The notes under the pieces are model-generated. The model was not told where the DNA came from. It worked only from the letters and a program-made list of their open reading frames with translations, and ran no database searches. From NCBI RefSeq assembly GCF_030269515.1, contig NZ_BSTM01000035.1, positions 1 to 64,000 on the forward strand: DNA of 64,000 nt. Direction: 5' to 3'. Within the stretch, counting starts at the first letter, position 1; every line of letters starts with the position of its first letter. Shown here piece after piece: positions 32,244 through 40,694 of the stretch. The stretch comes from Actinomadura sp. NBRC 104412. GTDB taxonomy: Bacteria > Actinomycetota > Actinomycetes > Streptosporangiales > Streptosporangiaceae. A program made the translations under genes and the position numbers.

Positions 32244-32561
32244 ATGCAGCCGTTGCCCGAAAACGCCTCACTGCGCACGATCCAGGACTACGTTCGCAAG
32301 CTCGAGGTCGAACGCGGCTTCCAGGACCGGTCGGCCGTTGATCAATGCCTCAAGCTCTTCGAGGAAGCGGGCGAGCTCAGCCGGGCGGTCGGCGCACTAT
32401 CCGGCCAACCGGTCGACCCTGCCGGCCGGATCGCCGACCTGGGTGCGGAAGCGGCCGACGTGCTGCTCATGCTCATCGCGGTCGTCAACCGGTACGACGT
32501 CGACCTGGAAGAGGCGTTGCGCCGCAAGGAAGAACGCAACAACACCCGCCACTGGCGATAG
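32244..32561 (+). CDS. MazG-like nucleotide pyrophosphohydrolase
   Basis: A 105-aa all-alpha NTP pyrophosphohydrolase of the MazG-like group. The metal-binding EExxE...ExxD pattern appears as LFEEAGELSRAVGA and LGAEAADVLLMLIAVV. Enzymes of this family hydrolyse NTPs or dNTPs to monophosphates, often for house-cleaning of damaged or modified nucleotides. It lies 83 bp after the radical SAM gene in the same direction and completes a kinase, glycosylase-like, radical SAM, MazG set. The next feature is tRNA-Ala. Confidence 0.8.
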   Translation: MQPLPENASLRTIQDYVRKLEVERGFQDRSAVDQCLKLFEEAGELSRAVGALSGQPVDPAGRIADLGAEAADVLLMLIAVVNRYDVDLEEALRRKEERNNTRHWR

Positions 32562-32658
32562 CTGGACGCCCTCGCCACGATCTCCGCTGGTCGCCGCGTT
32601 CGGTGACGGCCGCGGCGGACCCGCAGGTGAATGCAGGCCGGGCGTTCTGAATGCCGCG

Positions 32659-32731
32659 TGGAGCCACGGGGATTCGAACCCCGGACACCTGGCTTGCAAA
32701 GCCAGTGCTCTACCAACTGAGCTATGGCCCC
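32659..32731 (-). tRNA. tRNA-Ala (anticodon TGC)
   Basis: The minus strand reads GGGGCCATAGCTCAGTTGGT at its 5' end. The anticodon loop TTTGCAA gives TGC, and the T-loop region is GGGGTTCGAATCCCC. The acceptor GGGGCCA pairs with TGGCTCC; A is the discriminator. CCA is not encoded. The nucleotide/radical SAM module abuts its 3' end, a common integration position. Confidence 0.95.
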
Positions 32732-33082
32732 TCGTGTTCAGTTGTCCTACCTGCGGTTACGCCGACCGGTCGCAACCGGCATCGATCGTACAGCACAGGA
32801 TTTCCCGAGCGGGCCGCCGGACATAGAGCACACGCCCGCCGAGCCCATCACGCTGGGCCTGTCGCTCATGGCCGCATGAAAGTTCTGGCGCCTCGCCCTG
32901 GAGGCCCGCGACGTCTCCGAAAAAACCGTCGAGACGTACGGAGACGTCAGCGGTTCGCCGCGTGGCTCCGCGACGAGGCGGGCGCCAGTCTCGTCCACAG
33001 CACGGTCAGGACCGCCCCGGATGGCCCCTAGGGGTTATCGCAGCAAAAGGGTGCGTCGGCGGGGCGGTGCATGCGGCATGGG
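32732..33082. other. Intergenic region with tyrosine recombinase relic
   Basis: No intact gene. The central part (32875-33010) encodes broken recombinase text (see next entry); the rest shows nothing recognisable. Confidence 0.4.
32875..33010 (+). pseudogene. Tyrosine recombinase N-terminal (SAM-like domain) relic
   Basis: One frame reads KFWRLALEARDVSEKTVETY G; the next continues QRFAAWLRDEAGASLVHST. Joined by a shift near 32945, this matches the core-binding (SAM-like) domain at the start of phage integrases, where a helix with SExTVxxY leads to a RFxxWL helix. The catalytic domain is missing. It lies on the 5' side of tRNA-Ala. Confidence 0.5.
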
Positions 33083-33802
33083 CTACGGCGAATTGGCGGT
33101 GGTTGGGAGGGGGAGGAAGAGGTCGGGGAACTCCTTCACGCTGCCCAGGACGTGGGTGGCGCCCGCGCTGCGGAGCCGGTCCTGGTCGTGCGCTCCGGTC
33201 AGGACGCCCGCGACGATCGAGGCGCCGGCGCGGCGGCCGGACAGGATGTCGTTCTCGGTGTCGCCGCACACGGCGATGTGCCGGACGTCGTCGGCGCCCA
33301 GCCGGAGCGCCGCGGTGAGGATCAGGTCGGGGTACGGGCGGCCGCGGCCGGCGCCGATGCCGTCTTCGGGGGACAGCGCCAGGTCGACCCTGGTCCACCA
33401 GTCGAGGGCGTCCAGGATCCGGCCGAGGGTGCGGCGGCTGAAACCGGTCGTCAGGCAGATGCGGACGCCGGCGCGGCCCAGCCGTTCGAGCGCGGACTCG
33501 GCCCCGGGCACGGGGGTCAGGCCACGGCGATCGACGACCAGGTCGTAGGAGCGTTCAAAGGACAGGTTCGCGGCCTGCGCGCGCGCCTCGTCCCCGTCGA
33601 ACAGCGCCCGGAAGATGTCGATCTTCTGGCGGCCACGGCTCTCGCGGACCCGGGACATCGCGCGCGCGTGCGCGCCCGTCCCGGGGACGACGCCGACGGT
33701 CGCGATCGCCTCGGCGAACGCCGTCTCGACGGCGTCCCCATCGACGAGCGTGGTGCCGGCGAGATCGAGGCAGGCGATCGTAATCCGCTCCGCACCGTTC
33801 AC
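33083..33802 (-). CDS. HAD-family phosphatase, phosphonatase-like
   Basis: A 239-aa HAD hydrolase. Motif I is CLDLAGTTLVDGD (DxAGT, as in phosphonoacetaldehyde hydrolase-like proteins). Motif II is ICLTTGFSRRT, and the C-terminal acidic motif is AVCGDTENDILSGRRAGA. The lysine that forms the Schiff base in true phosphonatases is not obvious in the cap, so a plain phosphatase on a sugar or phosphonate-like substrate is more likely. The gene lies between tRNA-Ala and the DLW-39 gene. Confidence 0.8.
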   Translation of the reverse strand: MNGAERITIACLDLAGTTLVDGDAVETAFAEAIATVGVVPGTGAHARAMSRVRESRGRQKIDIFRALFDGDEARAQAANLSFERSYDLVVDRRGLTPVPGAESALERLGRAGVRICLTTGFSRRTLGRILDALDWWTRVDLALSPEDGIGAGRGRPYPDLILTAALRLGADDVRHIAVCGDTENDILSGRRAGASIVAGVLTGAHDQDRLRSAGATHVLGSVKEFPDLFLPLPTTANSP

Positions 33803-33872
33803 GCCGGGCCTCCCTCGAAGCCGTCATCCCGTCCGCGGCCGGGCGCGCCGACGGGTCATGGCGGGCGCCGTG

Positions 33873-33992
33873 TCAGCTGTCGGTGGACGTGGCCTCGGTC
33901 CACAGGTCGAGCTCGGCACGGTCCTGCTGGAGCCGGCGCCACACGACGAAGCCACCGAGCGCGACGACAGCGAGAACGAGCAGCTTCTTCAC
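33873..33992 (-). CDS. DLW-39 family protein
   Basis: A 39-aa protein (GTG start) beginning MKKLLVLAVVALGGFVVWRR and containing the signature DLW in QDRAELDLWTEAT. The length of exactly 39 aa and the DLW motif match the actinobacterial DLW-39 family, usually encoded close to gyrA, a DUF3566 gene and tRNA-Ala. One transmembrane helix is visible; function unknown. A purine-rich GGGGATCCC stretch lies 8-10 nt upstream of the GTG. Confidence 0.85.
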   Translation of the reverse strand: MKKLLVLAVVALGGFVVWRRLQQDRAELDLWTEATSTDS

Positions 33993-34226
33993 GGTGGGAT
34001 CCCCTTCAACCTCGACTGTCCAGTCATGCCCGGGCGCGCTTTCCGCGACGGTGCCCCCAGGCTCTCCGCAGCCTAGCAACCCGTGCGGGGCCACCCGCAC
34101 CGTGTCCGAGTCATTGGGCGATCGTCCACACGCGCGGACCCGGGACATCGATGACGTTCACGGTACTGATCATGTGGCCCGCGTGCCGACTCCCGTCGCG
34201 TCCGGGCCGGTCGCATAATCCGGACC

Positions 34227-34439
34227 ATGGGCGGCGCAGAGGACGACTTCCGGCTCTGGGAACGGGAGCTGGAGGATCCGCCGGTCGAGACCGGCACGGG
34301 CGTCAAGGCGCTGGTGCTCGTGGCCGCCCTGACCGCGGCCGGCTGCGCCACTCTGATCATCCTCGGTCAGGTGCCGCTCGGTACCGCGGGGCTGATCATC
34401 GCGTCGATCGTGCTGCTTCTCTGGCGCGCCGGGCTCTGA
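34227..34439 (+). CDS. Small two-helix membrane protein
   Basis: A 70-aa protein with an acidic N-terminus (MGGAEDDFRLWERELEDPP) and two hydrophobic segments (ALVLVAALTAAGCATLIIL, then TAGLIIASIVLLLWRAGL). CATAAT at 34214-34219 ends 7 nt before the ATG, which suggests a leaderless transcript. The family is not recognised. It is divergent from the DLW-39 gene. Confidence 0.6.
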   Translation: MGGAEDDFRLWERELEDPPVETGTGVKALVLVAALTAAGCATLIILGQVPLGTAGLIIASIVLLLWRAGL

Positions 34440-34538
34440 GCCGCCGAGCGTCCCGGCCGCTTCCGGTCACAGGACGGCGACCGCCGGGCGTCGAACGATC
34501 CCGACATCTCGGGCGATTGCCGTGCCATCATCACCGGC

Positions 34539-35336
34539 ATGGAACTTCGCGGCGCCAGGGTTCTGGTCACGGGTGCGACCGGCGGCATCGGCCAGGCGCT
34601 GGCGACGGCGTTCGCGGCGCGCGGCGCGGACGTGGTGCTCACGGGCCGGCGCGCCGACGTGCTGAAGGAGCTCGCGGACGGGATCGGCGCGCGGGCGACG
34701 ACGCTGACCGCCGACCTCACCGACCGGGAGGCGCCCCTGCGGCTCGTGGAGGAGGCGGGCGACATCGACGTCCTGGTGGCGAACGCGGCGCTGCCCGCGT
34801 CCGGGCTGCTCGCCGACTATTCCGTCGCGGAGATCGACCGGGCCCTGGACGTCAACCTCCGCGCGCCCATCGTGATGGCCAAGGCCGCCGCTGAACGGAT
34901 GACCGCCCGCCGCCGAGGGCACCTCGTCTTCATCTCCTCCCTCTCCGGCAAGGCCGCGTCGGGACGCGCCGCGCTCTACAACGCGACCAAGTTCGGCATG
35001 CGCGGTTTCGCGCTGGCGATGCGTGAGGATATGCGCGAGCACAACGTCGGCGTGTCCACCGTCTTCCCCGGCTTCATCCGGGACGCGGGCATGTTCGCCG
35101 AGGCCGAGGTGACCCTTCCGCGCGGCGTCGGCACCCGTTCGCCACGGGACGTGGCGCGCGCGACGGTGCGGGCCGTCGAGAAGAACATCGCCGAGGTCGA
35201 CGTCGCGCCCCTGGCGCTGCGCGTGGGCGCGCTCATCGCCGGTGCCGCACCGGCCATGGCGGCCGCCTTCCAGCGACGCGCCGGCGGTGACAGGGTCGTA
35301 CGGGACCTCGCCGCCCGCCAGCGTCACAAGCGCTGA
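34539..35336 (+). CDS. Short-chain dehydrogenase/reductase (SDR)
   Basis: A 265-aa classical SDR oxidoreductase. The cofactor motif is VLVTGATGGIGQALATAFAA, the NNAG-like motif is VANAALPASG, the catalytic serine lies in LVFISSLSGK, and YNATK holds the catalytic Tyr and Lys. The substrate is unknown; the family covers many alcohols and ketones. It stands alone between the small membrane protein and the aldo/keto reductase in the same direction. Confidence 0.88.
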   Translation: MELRGARVLVTGATGGIGQALATAFAARGADVVLTGRRADVLKELADGIGARATTLTADLTDREAPLRLVEEAGDIDVLVANAALPASGLLADYSVAEIDRALDVNLRAPIVMAKAAAERMTARRRGHLVFISSLSGKAASGRAALYNATKFGMRGFALAMREDMREHNVGVSTVFPGFIRDAGMFAEAEVTLPRGVGTRSPRDVARATVRAVEKNIAEVDVAPLALRVGALIAGAAPAMAAAFQRRAGGDRVVRDLAARQRHKR

Positions 35337-35421
35337 CCTTCTCCACCGCCCCGGCGTCCGGGTACTGCCCCCCATGGTGATCAAATGGGAGGGGTGTGCG
35401 TGTTGACACTGGAGGTAGGGG

Positions 35422-36294
35422 ATGACTGAGACCGGCGAACGTCCCGCCCAGCGCAGCGGCGTGTACCGCATCGGCGGCGACCTGCCGGTGCACCGGCTCG
35501 GGTTCGGGGCGATGCGGATCACCGGGCCGGGCGTGTGGGGCGAGCCCGCGGACCGCGACGAGGCGATCCGGGTGCTCAAGCGCGCGGTCGAGCTGGGCAT
35601 CGACCTGATCGACACGGCCGACTCCTACGGCCCGTACGTCAGCGAGGACCTGATCGCCGAGGCGCTGCACCCGTACCCGGACGAGCTGGTGATCGCCACG
35701 AAGGGCGGGTTCGTCAGGACGGCGCCGGGCAAGTGGGTGCCGGTGGGACGCCCCGAATACCTGCGGCAGTGCGTGGAGATGAGCCTGCGGCGCCTGAAGC
35801 TGGAACGCATCGACCTCTACCAGCTCCACCGCATCGATCCGAAGGTGCCGCCGGCGGATCAGCTCGGTGAGCTCCGCGCCCTCCAGGACGAGGGGAAGAT
35901 CCGGCATATCGGGTTGTCCGAGGTCACGGTGGACGAGATCAAGGCGGCCCGCGAGCACGCCCCCATCGCGTCCGTCCAGAACCTCTACAACCTGACGGAA
36001 CGCAAGTCGCAGGACGTCCTGGAGTACTGCGAGGCGGAGGACATCGCGTTCATCCCGTGGTTCCCGCTGGCGACCGGCGAGCTGGCCAAGCCGGGCTCGG
36101 TCGTGGCCGACGTCGCGTCCCGCCATGGCGCCACCCCGGCGCAGGCGGCACTGGCCTGGCTGCTGCACCGCTCGCCGGTGATGTTGCCGATCCCCGGCAC
36201 GTCCAAGGTCGCCCATCTCGAGGACAACGTCGCCGCCGCGGCCATCTCCCTCTCCCCGGAGGAGGTGGCCGAGTTCGAGAAGCTCTCCGGCTGA
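35422..36294 (+). CDS. Aldo/keto reductase
   Basis: A 290-aa NADPH-dependent aldo/keto reductase (TIM barrel). Catalytic residues appear as DTADSYGPYVSEDLI (Asp, Tyr), VIATKGGFVR (Lys) and LYQLHRID (His). The C-terminal cofactor loop is PIPGTSKVAHLEDN. The ATG is preceded by GGAGGTAGGGG. The substrate is unknown. A strong hairpin terminator follows at 36349-36384. Confidence 0.9.
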   Translation: MTETGERPAQRSGVYRIGGDLPVHRLGFGAMRITGPGVWGEPADRDEAIRVLKRAVELGIDLIDTADSYGPYVSEDLIAEALHPYPDELVIATKGGFVRTAPGKWVPVGRPEYLRQCVEMSLRRLKLERIDLYQLHRIDPKVPPADQLGELRALQDEGKIRHIGLSEVTVDEIKAAREHAPIASVQNLYNLTERKSQDVLEYCEAEDIAFIPWFPLATGELAKPGSVVADVASRHGATPAQAALAWLLHRSPVMLPIPGTSKVAHLEDNVAAAAISLSPEEVAEFEKLSG

Positions 36295-36348
36295 GGGCGC
36301 GCCGATTCGCGGACGGGTGGCGACATCCGGCGTTCCGTTCGCGATAAT

Positions 36349-36384
36349 CCGGCTCAGTCCTCTTGATCAAGAGGGCTGAGCCGG
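36349..36384 (+). terminator. Terminator after the aldo/keto reductase
   Basis: CCGGCTCAGTCCTCTT (36349-36364) pairs with AAGAGGGCTGAGCCGG (36369-36384) across a GATC loop: 16 bp with one T-G pair. No U-tract follows, as is common in this group. Confidence 0.7.
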
Positions 36385-36445
36385 CGCGCCGTGCCGGCGG
36401 ACCGACCCCGTCCAACGGGCGCGCCCCTACGAGGGAGGCCCGTGC

Positions 36446-38311
36446 ATGGTCACGTACATGGTGAGAGCCCGCCGCGGCCAGGGACGTCCCCGGACGACAG
36501 TCGTGCTCACCGCGACGCTGGCGCTGCCGCTGGCGACGCTGACCGCGACCGGCGCGTGGGCAGGCCCGGCCCGGGCGACGACCGCCGAAAGCGCCACCGT
36601 GGTCCCCGTCCAGGTCACCGGCGATCCGGCCAAACGCTTCAACCTGGTGATCCTGGGGGACGGATACACCGCCGCCGACCTGCCGAAGTTCCGCGCCCAT
36701 GTCGACAGGCACCTCAACGACCTGTGGACGATCGAGCCGTTCAAGACGTACCGCAGCTATGTCAACGTGTACGCCGTCGAGATCGTCTCGGACGAGTCGG
36801 GTGTGAGCTGCGATCCGGACCTGTCGTCCCCGCGCCGCGCGACCCCGCTGAAGATGGCGTTCTGGGGCGGCTGCCGCGAGGCGGGCCCGCAGCGCCTGCT
36901 CACCATGGACGCGGGCGCCGCCAGGACGTACGCCGACCTGGTGTCCGGCACGTCCGACGGCAACCGGCAGATCCTCGCGCTCGCCAACAGCGACACCTAC
37001 GGCGGCGCGGGCGGCACGTACGCGACCGCGTCCGGCGGCAACGCGCTGTCGGCCCTCATCACCCCGCACGAACTCGGCCACTCCCTCGGCGGCCTCGACG
37101 ACGAGTACGACTACTACCAGCGGGGCGTCCCCGGCGGCACCTACGAAGGCGGCGAACCCGAGTCCATCCACCACACCCTGCTGACCGAACGCGAGATGCG
37201 GGAGCAGCGGAAGAAGTGGTGGCGCTGGCTGGGCGAGCCCAGCGAAGCGGGCGGCCGCATCGGACGGTACGAAGGCGGGCTCTACTTCACCAAGGGCGTC
37301 TGGCGGCCCAGCCGGCACTCCATCATGAAGTCACTGGGGTACTACTTCGACCAGCCGGCCCGCGAACGCATGACGCAACGCATCTCGGCCAAGGTCGACC
37401 TCATCCAGGACCACACCCCGACCACCGCGCCCGTCGGGGACGACCGGGTGCTGTGGCTGGAGACGATGCACCCCAGCGGTCACGCGCTGTCGGTCCGCTG
37501 GCAGCTCGACGGCAAGGACATCCGGCGGGCGCGGGACGCCCGGAACCTCGACCTCGCGTCCCTGCGCCTCAAGCCGGGCACGCGGCACACGGTCACGGCC
37601 ACGGTCACCGACCCGACCGCGTTCGTCCGCGACCCCGCGATCCGCGGCTCCGCCGCACTCACCCGCACCCGGACCTGGACGGTCGACACCACCGTCACCA
37701 CCCCGCCCGCGGACGTCCCGGTCGGCTTCGGCGACACGACCCCGACGAACCGGACGGTGGGCGCCGAGGAGGTCGTGTACGCGGAGACCACGCATCCCGT
37801 CCGGAAGATCCCGCGGGTGCGCTGGGAGGTCGACGGGCGTCCGGTGCGCGTTTCCGGCAACGACCGCGACCTGGACCTGGGACGCCTGCGCCTCTCCTCC
37901 GGCACGCACCGCGTCACCGCCCGCGTGGGCGACAAGACCCGCGAATGGACGATCGACGCCCAGCGGCCCACCGCGACCTATGCCGTGTCGCGGCCGTCCG
38001 AGACCCGGCGGCGTCCCGGAAGGCCACCGGAGTACGTCTTCGACGGCTCGTTCACCATGCGCCTGACCACGGCCGACGACCGTCCCGGCACGGTGGTCGG
38101 CGAGTTCAGGGTGGACGGGGACGGCTGGTACAACTACTTCGGCTGGCCCACCGACTCCTCGGCGCCGTTCCTCTTCACCGAGAACGGGACGGTCATCGAC
38201 CACCTCTCGTACGGCGGCATCGGCAAGGGCCGCCACACCATCGAGTACCGCGCCATCGACGCCGCCGGCAACATCGGCCGGGCCGAAAAGTTCATCGCCA
38301 CGCTGCGATGA
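36446..38311 (+). CDS. Secreted M64-family metallopeptidase
   Basis: A 621-aa protein with a signal peptide (VLTATLALPLATLTATGAWA). It has a peptidase M64 (IgA-peptidase-like) domain with FNLVILGDGYTAADLPKF near the start and the zinc motif HELGHSLGGLDDEYDY. The C-terminal third has two similar beta domains (VLWLETMHPSGHALSVRWQL and VVYAETTHPVRKIPRVRWEV) and a final immunoglobulin-like part. It is exported and probably degrades external protein. The ATG has GGGAGG 8 nt upstream. It is monocistronic and converges with the exporter gene. Confidence 0.85.
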   Translation: MVTYMVRARRGQGRPRTTVVLTATLALPLATLTATGAWAGPARATTAESATVVPVQVTGDPAKRFNLVILGDGYTAADLPKFRAHVDRHLNDLWTIEPFKTYRSYVNVYAVEIVSDESGVSCDPDLSSPRRATPLKMAFWGGCREAGPQRLLTMDAGAARTYADLVSGTSDGNRQILALANSDTYGGAGGTYATASGGNALSALITPHELGHSLGGLDDEYDYYQRGVPGGTYEGGEPESIHHTLLTEREMREQRKKWWRWLGEPSEAGGRIGRYEGGLYFTKGVWRPSRHSIMKSLGYYFDQPARERMTQRISAKVDLIQDHTPTTAPVGDDRVLWLETMHPSGHALSVRWQLDGKDIRRARDARNLDLASLRLKPGTRHTVTATVTDPTAFVRDPAIRGSAALTRTRTWTVDTTVTTPPADVPVGFGDTTPTNRTVGAEEVVYAETTHPVRKIPRVRWEVDGRPVRVSGNDRDLDLGRLRLSSGTHRVTARVGDKTREWTIDAQRPTATYAVSRPSETRRRPGRPPEYVFDGSFTMRLTTADDRPGTVVGEFRVDGDGWYNYFGWPTDSSAPFLFTENGTVIDHLSYGGIGKGRHTIEYRAIDAAGNIGRAEKFIATLR

Positions 38312-38338
38312 TCCGGCACCTGCCCGGCGAACGGCCCG

Positions 38339-39346
38339 TCACTGGATCGCCGGGGTTCCACGCCCCAGGGTGTCCGCCGGGACATCCGGCCCGGGCTCGT
38401 CCGGGCGGCCGGTCCCGCCGGGCGGGTCCTGGGCGCGGCGGGAGGTCGCCAGCACGCAACCGCCCAGGATCAGGACGAACGCGCCCACGATCCCGCCCGT
38501 GAGCGGCTCGTCCAGGAACAGGACACCGGCCAGCACCGCGACCGCGGGATTGATGTAGGTGAACACCATCGCCCGGGACGTCCCGACCTCACGGATCAGC
38601 TCGAAGAAGATCACGAACGCGAGCGCGGTGCACACCACGCCGAGCCCGGCCAGCGCGGCCAGCACCGTTCCGTCCGGAACGGCCTCCGGCCAGGTCGCGG
38701 CGGCCGGGCCGACGTAGATCAGCGCGGCCAGGGTCAGGCAGGCGGCGGTCAGCGGCAGGCTCGGCACGTCCCCGAGCCGCCGCGCCAGGATCGTCGGGGC
38801 GATCGAGTAGCCGAGCACCACCAGCATGATCTCGCCGATCGACCGGGCGTTCCCGCCGAGATGCGGCCAGGCCAGCACCGCGACCCCGGCGAGGCCGAGC
38901 AGCAACCCGGCCCACCGTCCGGCCCCGAGCCTCTCCACCTCCGCGCCCGCCTCGTCCCGACCCGATCCGTCGCGCCGCCTTCCGTTCCAGGTGGCGGCCG
39001 CCCGCGCCAGGACGACACCGACGATCGGCACGGCCGCGATCAGCAGCCCGGTCATCGAGCTGGACAGGTGCCGTTCGGCGTCCGACAGCAGCGCCCACGG
39101 ACCGATGATCTCCAAGGTGGCGAACACGAGGATCGTCCGCCAGTGCCGTCGCAGCGCCGCCGGCGTACCGCGTCCCCTCCCGCCCCAGAAGGCCGGCGGT
39201 AACAGCAGGACGGCGCCCAGCGCGGTGCGCGCGAACACCACCATGGGCACCGAGATGCCGGCCTCCACCGCCACCTTGATCATCAGATAGGGGATGCCCC
39301 ATAACACGCTCATCAGGGCGAACAGCACCCAGCCGCGCCGACTCAC
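38339..39346 (-). CDS. EamA/DMT-family transporter
   Basis: A 335-aa membrane protein with about ten hydrophobic helices in two EamA repeats (first repeat starts VLFALMSVLWGIPYLMIKVA; second contains LGYSIAPTILARRLG and a conserved VLFLDEPLTGGIVGAFVLIL). Drug/metabolite transporters of this type export amino acids or small metabolites. GTG start with GAGGAGG upstream. It is followed on the same strand side by an AraC-type regulator gene upstream, a classic regulator-exporter pair. Confidence 0.88.
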   Translation of the reverse strand: MSRRGWVLFALMSVLWGIPYLMIKVAVEAGISVPMVVFARTALGAVLLLPPAFWGGRGRGTPAALRRHWRTILVFATLEIIGPWALLSDAERHLSSSMTGLLIAAVPIVGVVLARAAATWNGRRRDGSGRDEAGAEVERLGAGRWAGLLLGLAGVAVLAWPHLGGNARSIGEIMLVVLGYSIAPTILARRLGDVPSLPLTAACLTLAALIYVGPAAATWPEAVPDGTVLAALAGLGVVCTALAFVIFFELIREVGTSRAMVFTYINPAVAVLAGVLFLDEPLTGGIVGAFVLILGGCVLATSRRAQDPPGGTGRPDEPGPDVPADTLGRGTPAIQ

Positions 39347-39390
39347 GCCGTCCTCCTCTCACGCCCAGGCCGCCCGCCTCGGCACGGGGG

Positions 39391-40293
39391 TCAGTCTCGC
39401 GGGCCGGGCCGCGCGCCGTCTTGAACGCTGTTGCGGTACTGGCCGGGCGTGACACCGATGACGCGCCGGAACCACCGCGTGAGGTGCGCCTGGTCGGCGA
39501 ACCCGACGAGCGTCGCCACCTCCGCCGGGCGGAGACCCGCGTCCAGAAGGGAACGGGCACGGGTCACCCGGTGCTGCGCCAGCCAGGCGTACGGCGGCAT
39601 CCCCATCACCTCGCTGAAGCCGCGCACGACCCGGTACCGCGACACCCCCATCTCGGCGGCCAGCTCGCCCAGCGCCGGTGGCGCGACCAGCTCGTCCGCC
39701 AGCCGGGACGACACCGTACGGGCGATCCACGCGGCCTCGCTTCCGCTCCCGCGCATCGCCGCACGGTGCGGACGGGACGGCCGTTCGGCATGCCGCCGCA
39801 CCAACGCGTCCAGCACGGAGAGCAGCATCGTCTCGCCCGCGAGCGGGTCCCCGTCCGGACGGCTCAGGACGCGATGCGCCGTCCACAGCCGCCGCGCGAG
39901 CCGGCCGTCGTCGATGATCCCGTCCCGGAAGTGCGGTAACGCGCCCTCCCCGCGGGACGGCAGCGCGTCCTCCAGCAGCTCCGGAACGGGATACAGCACG
40001 CGGTAGGCGAACCCGCGTTCGTCCGCGGGCCCACCGGTGTGCGGTTCGCCGGGTTCCAGGACGACCACGCTCCCTGGCCCCGAGTGGTGGTATTCGCCCC
40101 GGTAGCGGATCGTTTCGAGCCCGTCGGTGCACACGCCGATCGCGTACTCCTCGTGCGCGTGCGGCGCGTAGTGCCGGCGGCCGATCCGCGCGGTCATCAG
40201 ATCCAGGTGGACGCCCCCGACGTCACCGATCCGGGTCCAGACCGCTCGGTCAGGCGGGGAAGACGTGCCGGATCCGCCAGCGATCGGCGTCAC
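39391..40293 (-). CDS. AraC-family transcriptional regulator
   Basis: A 300-aa protein. The N-terminal cupin sensor domain shows ARIGRRHYAPHAHEEYAIGV and VVVLEPGEPHTGG. The C-terminal double helix-turn-helix shows ALGELAAEMGVSRYRVVRGF and VATLVGFADQAHLTRWFRRV, then GVTPGQYRNSVQ. It probably controls the EamA exporter 44 bp downstream. The ATG at 40293 overlaps the end of the DUF6504-like gene by 44 bp; a later start is possible but would cut the conserved WTRIGDVGGVHL segment. Confidence 0.85.
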   Translation of the reverse strand: MTPIAGGSGTSSPPDRAVWTRIGDVGGVHLDLMTARIGRRHYAPHAHEEYAIGVCTDGLETIRYRGEYHHSGPGSVVVLEPGEPHTGGPADERGFAYRVLYPVPELLEDALPSRGEGALPHFRDGIIDDGRLARRLWTAHRVLSRPDGDPLAGETMLLSVLDALVRRHAERPSRPHRAAMRGSGSEAAWIARTVSSRLADELVAPPALGELAAEMGVSRYRVVRGFSEVMGMPPYAWLAQHRVTRARSLLDAGLRPAEVATLVGFADQAHLTRWFRRVIGVTPGQYRNSVQDGARPGPRD

Positions 40294-40483
40294 GGCTGAG
40301 CTCCGCTATCGCCACCCCGTCGTCCCCGTTGATCCTGACCCGGTAGACGAGCGCCTCCGGGGATGATCCATAGGTCTTCAGTACCTCGTCCACGGCGTAA
40401 CGCGCTCCCCGCCATTCGTACGCGGTGAGCCGCCCCGCCGGATCGTGTTCGGCCCTGATCGGCTCGTTGAGAAGGTGCCCCAT
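40250..40483 (-). CDS. DUF6504-like small protein
   Basis: A 77-aa protein resembling DUF6504 proteins: an N-terminal EPIRAEHDPAGRLTAYEWRG followed by RYAVDEVLKTYG and a C-terminal VYRVRINGDDGVAIAELSRD ending in RWRIRHVFPA. Function unknown. It overlaps the AraC-family gene by 44 bp, with which it is likely co-transcribed. Confidence 0.6.
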   Translation of the reverse strand: MGHLLNEPIRAEHDPAGRLTAYEWRGARYAVDEVLKTYGSSPEALVYRVRINGDDGVAIAELSRDADRWRIRHVFPA

Positions 40484-40657
40484 GTGACCAGGACCCTAGC
40501 ACCTGTTCGAACTGGTGTTCGCAACGGCCGGCGGTTCCCCGGCTCCCCGGGCGGACGGGAACGCCTCGGTCACGGGCTCCTACGGTATGCCCGGCGGACG
40601 GTCGGAACACAGGACCTCCCGGCGTGGCGTGTCCTCACCGTACCGTCGCGGCACGGG

Positions 40658-40688
40658 TTGACTTCAAGCCGACTTGAAGTCGCAGCAT
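40658..40688 (+). promoter_or_regulatory. MerR-type promoter with long spacer, leaderless
   Basis: TTGACT (-35, 40658-40663) and CAGCAT (-10, 40683-40688) are separated by 19 bp. The spacer carries the perfect inverted repeat GACTTCAAG, 4 nt, CTTGAAGTC (40660-40681). This is the layout of MerR/SoxR-family-regulated promoters, where the regulator twists an overlong spacer. The ATG at 40695 lies 7 nt after the -10, so the mRNA is probably leaderless. Confidence 0.65.
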
Positions 40689-40694
40689 GCCCTC

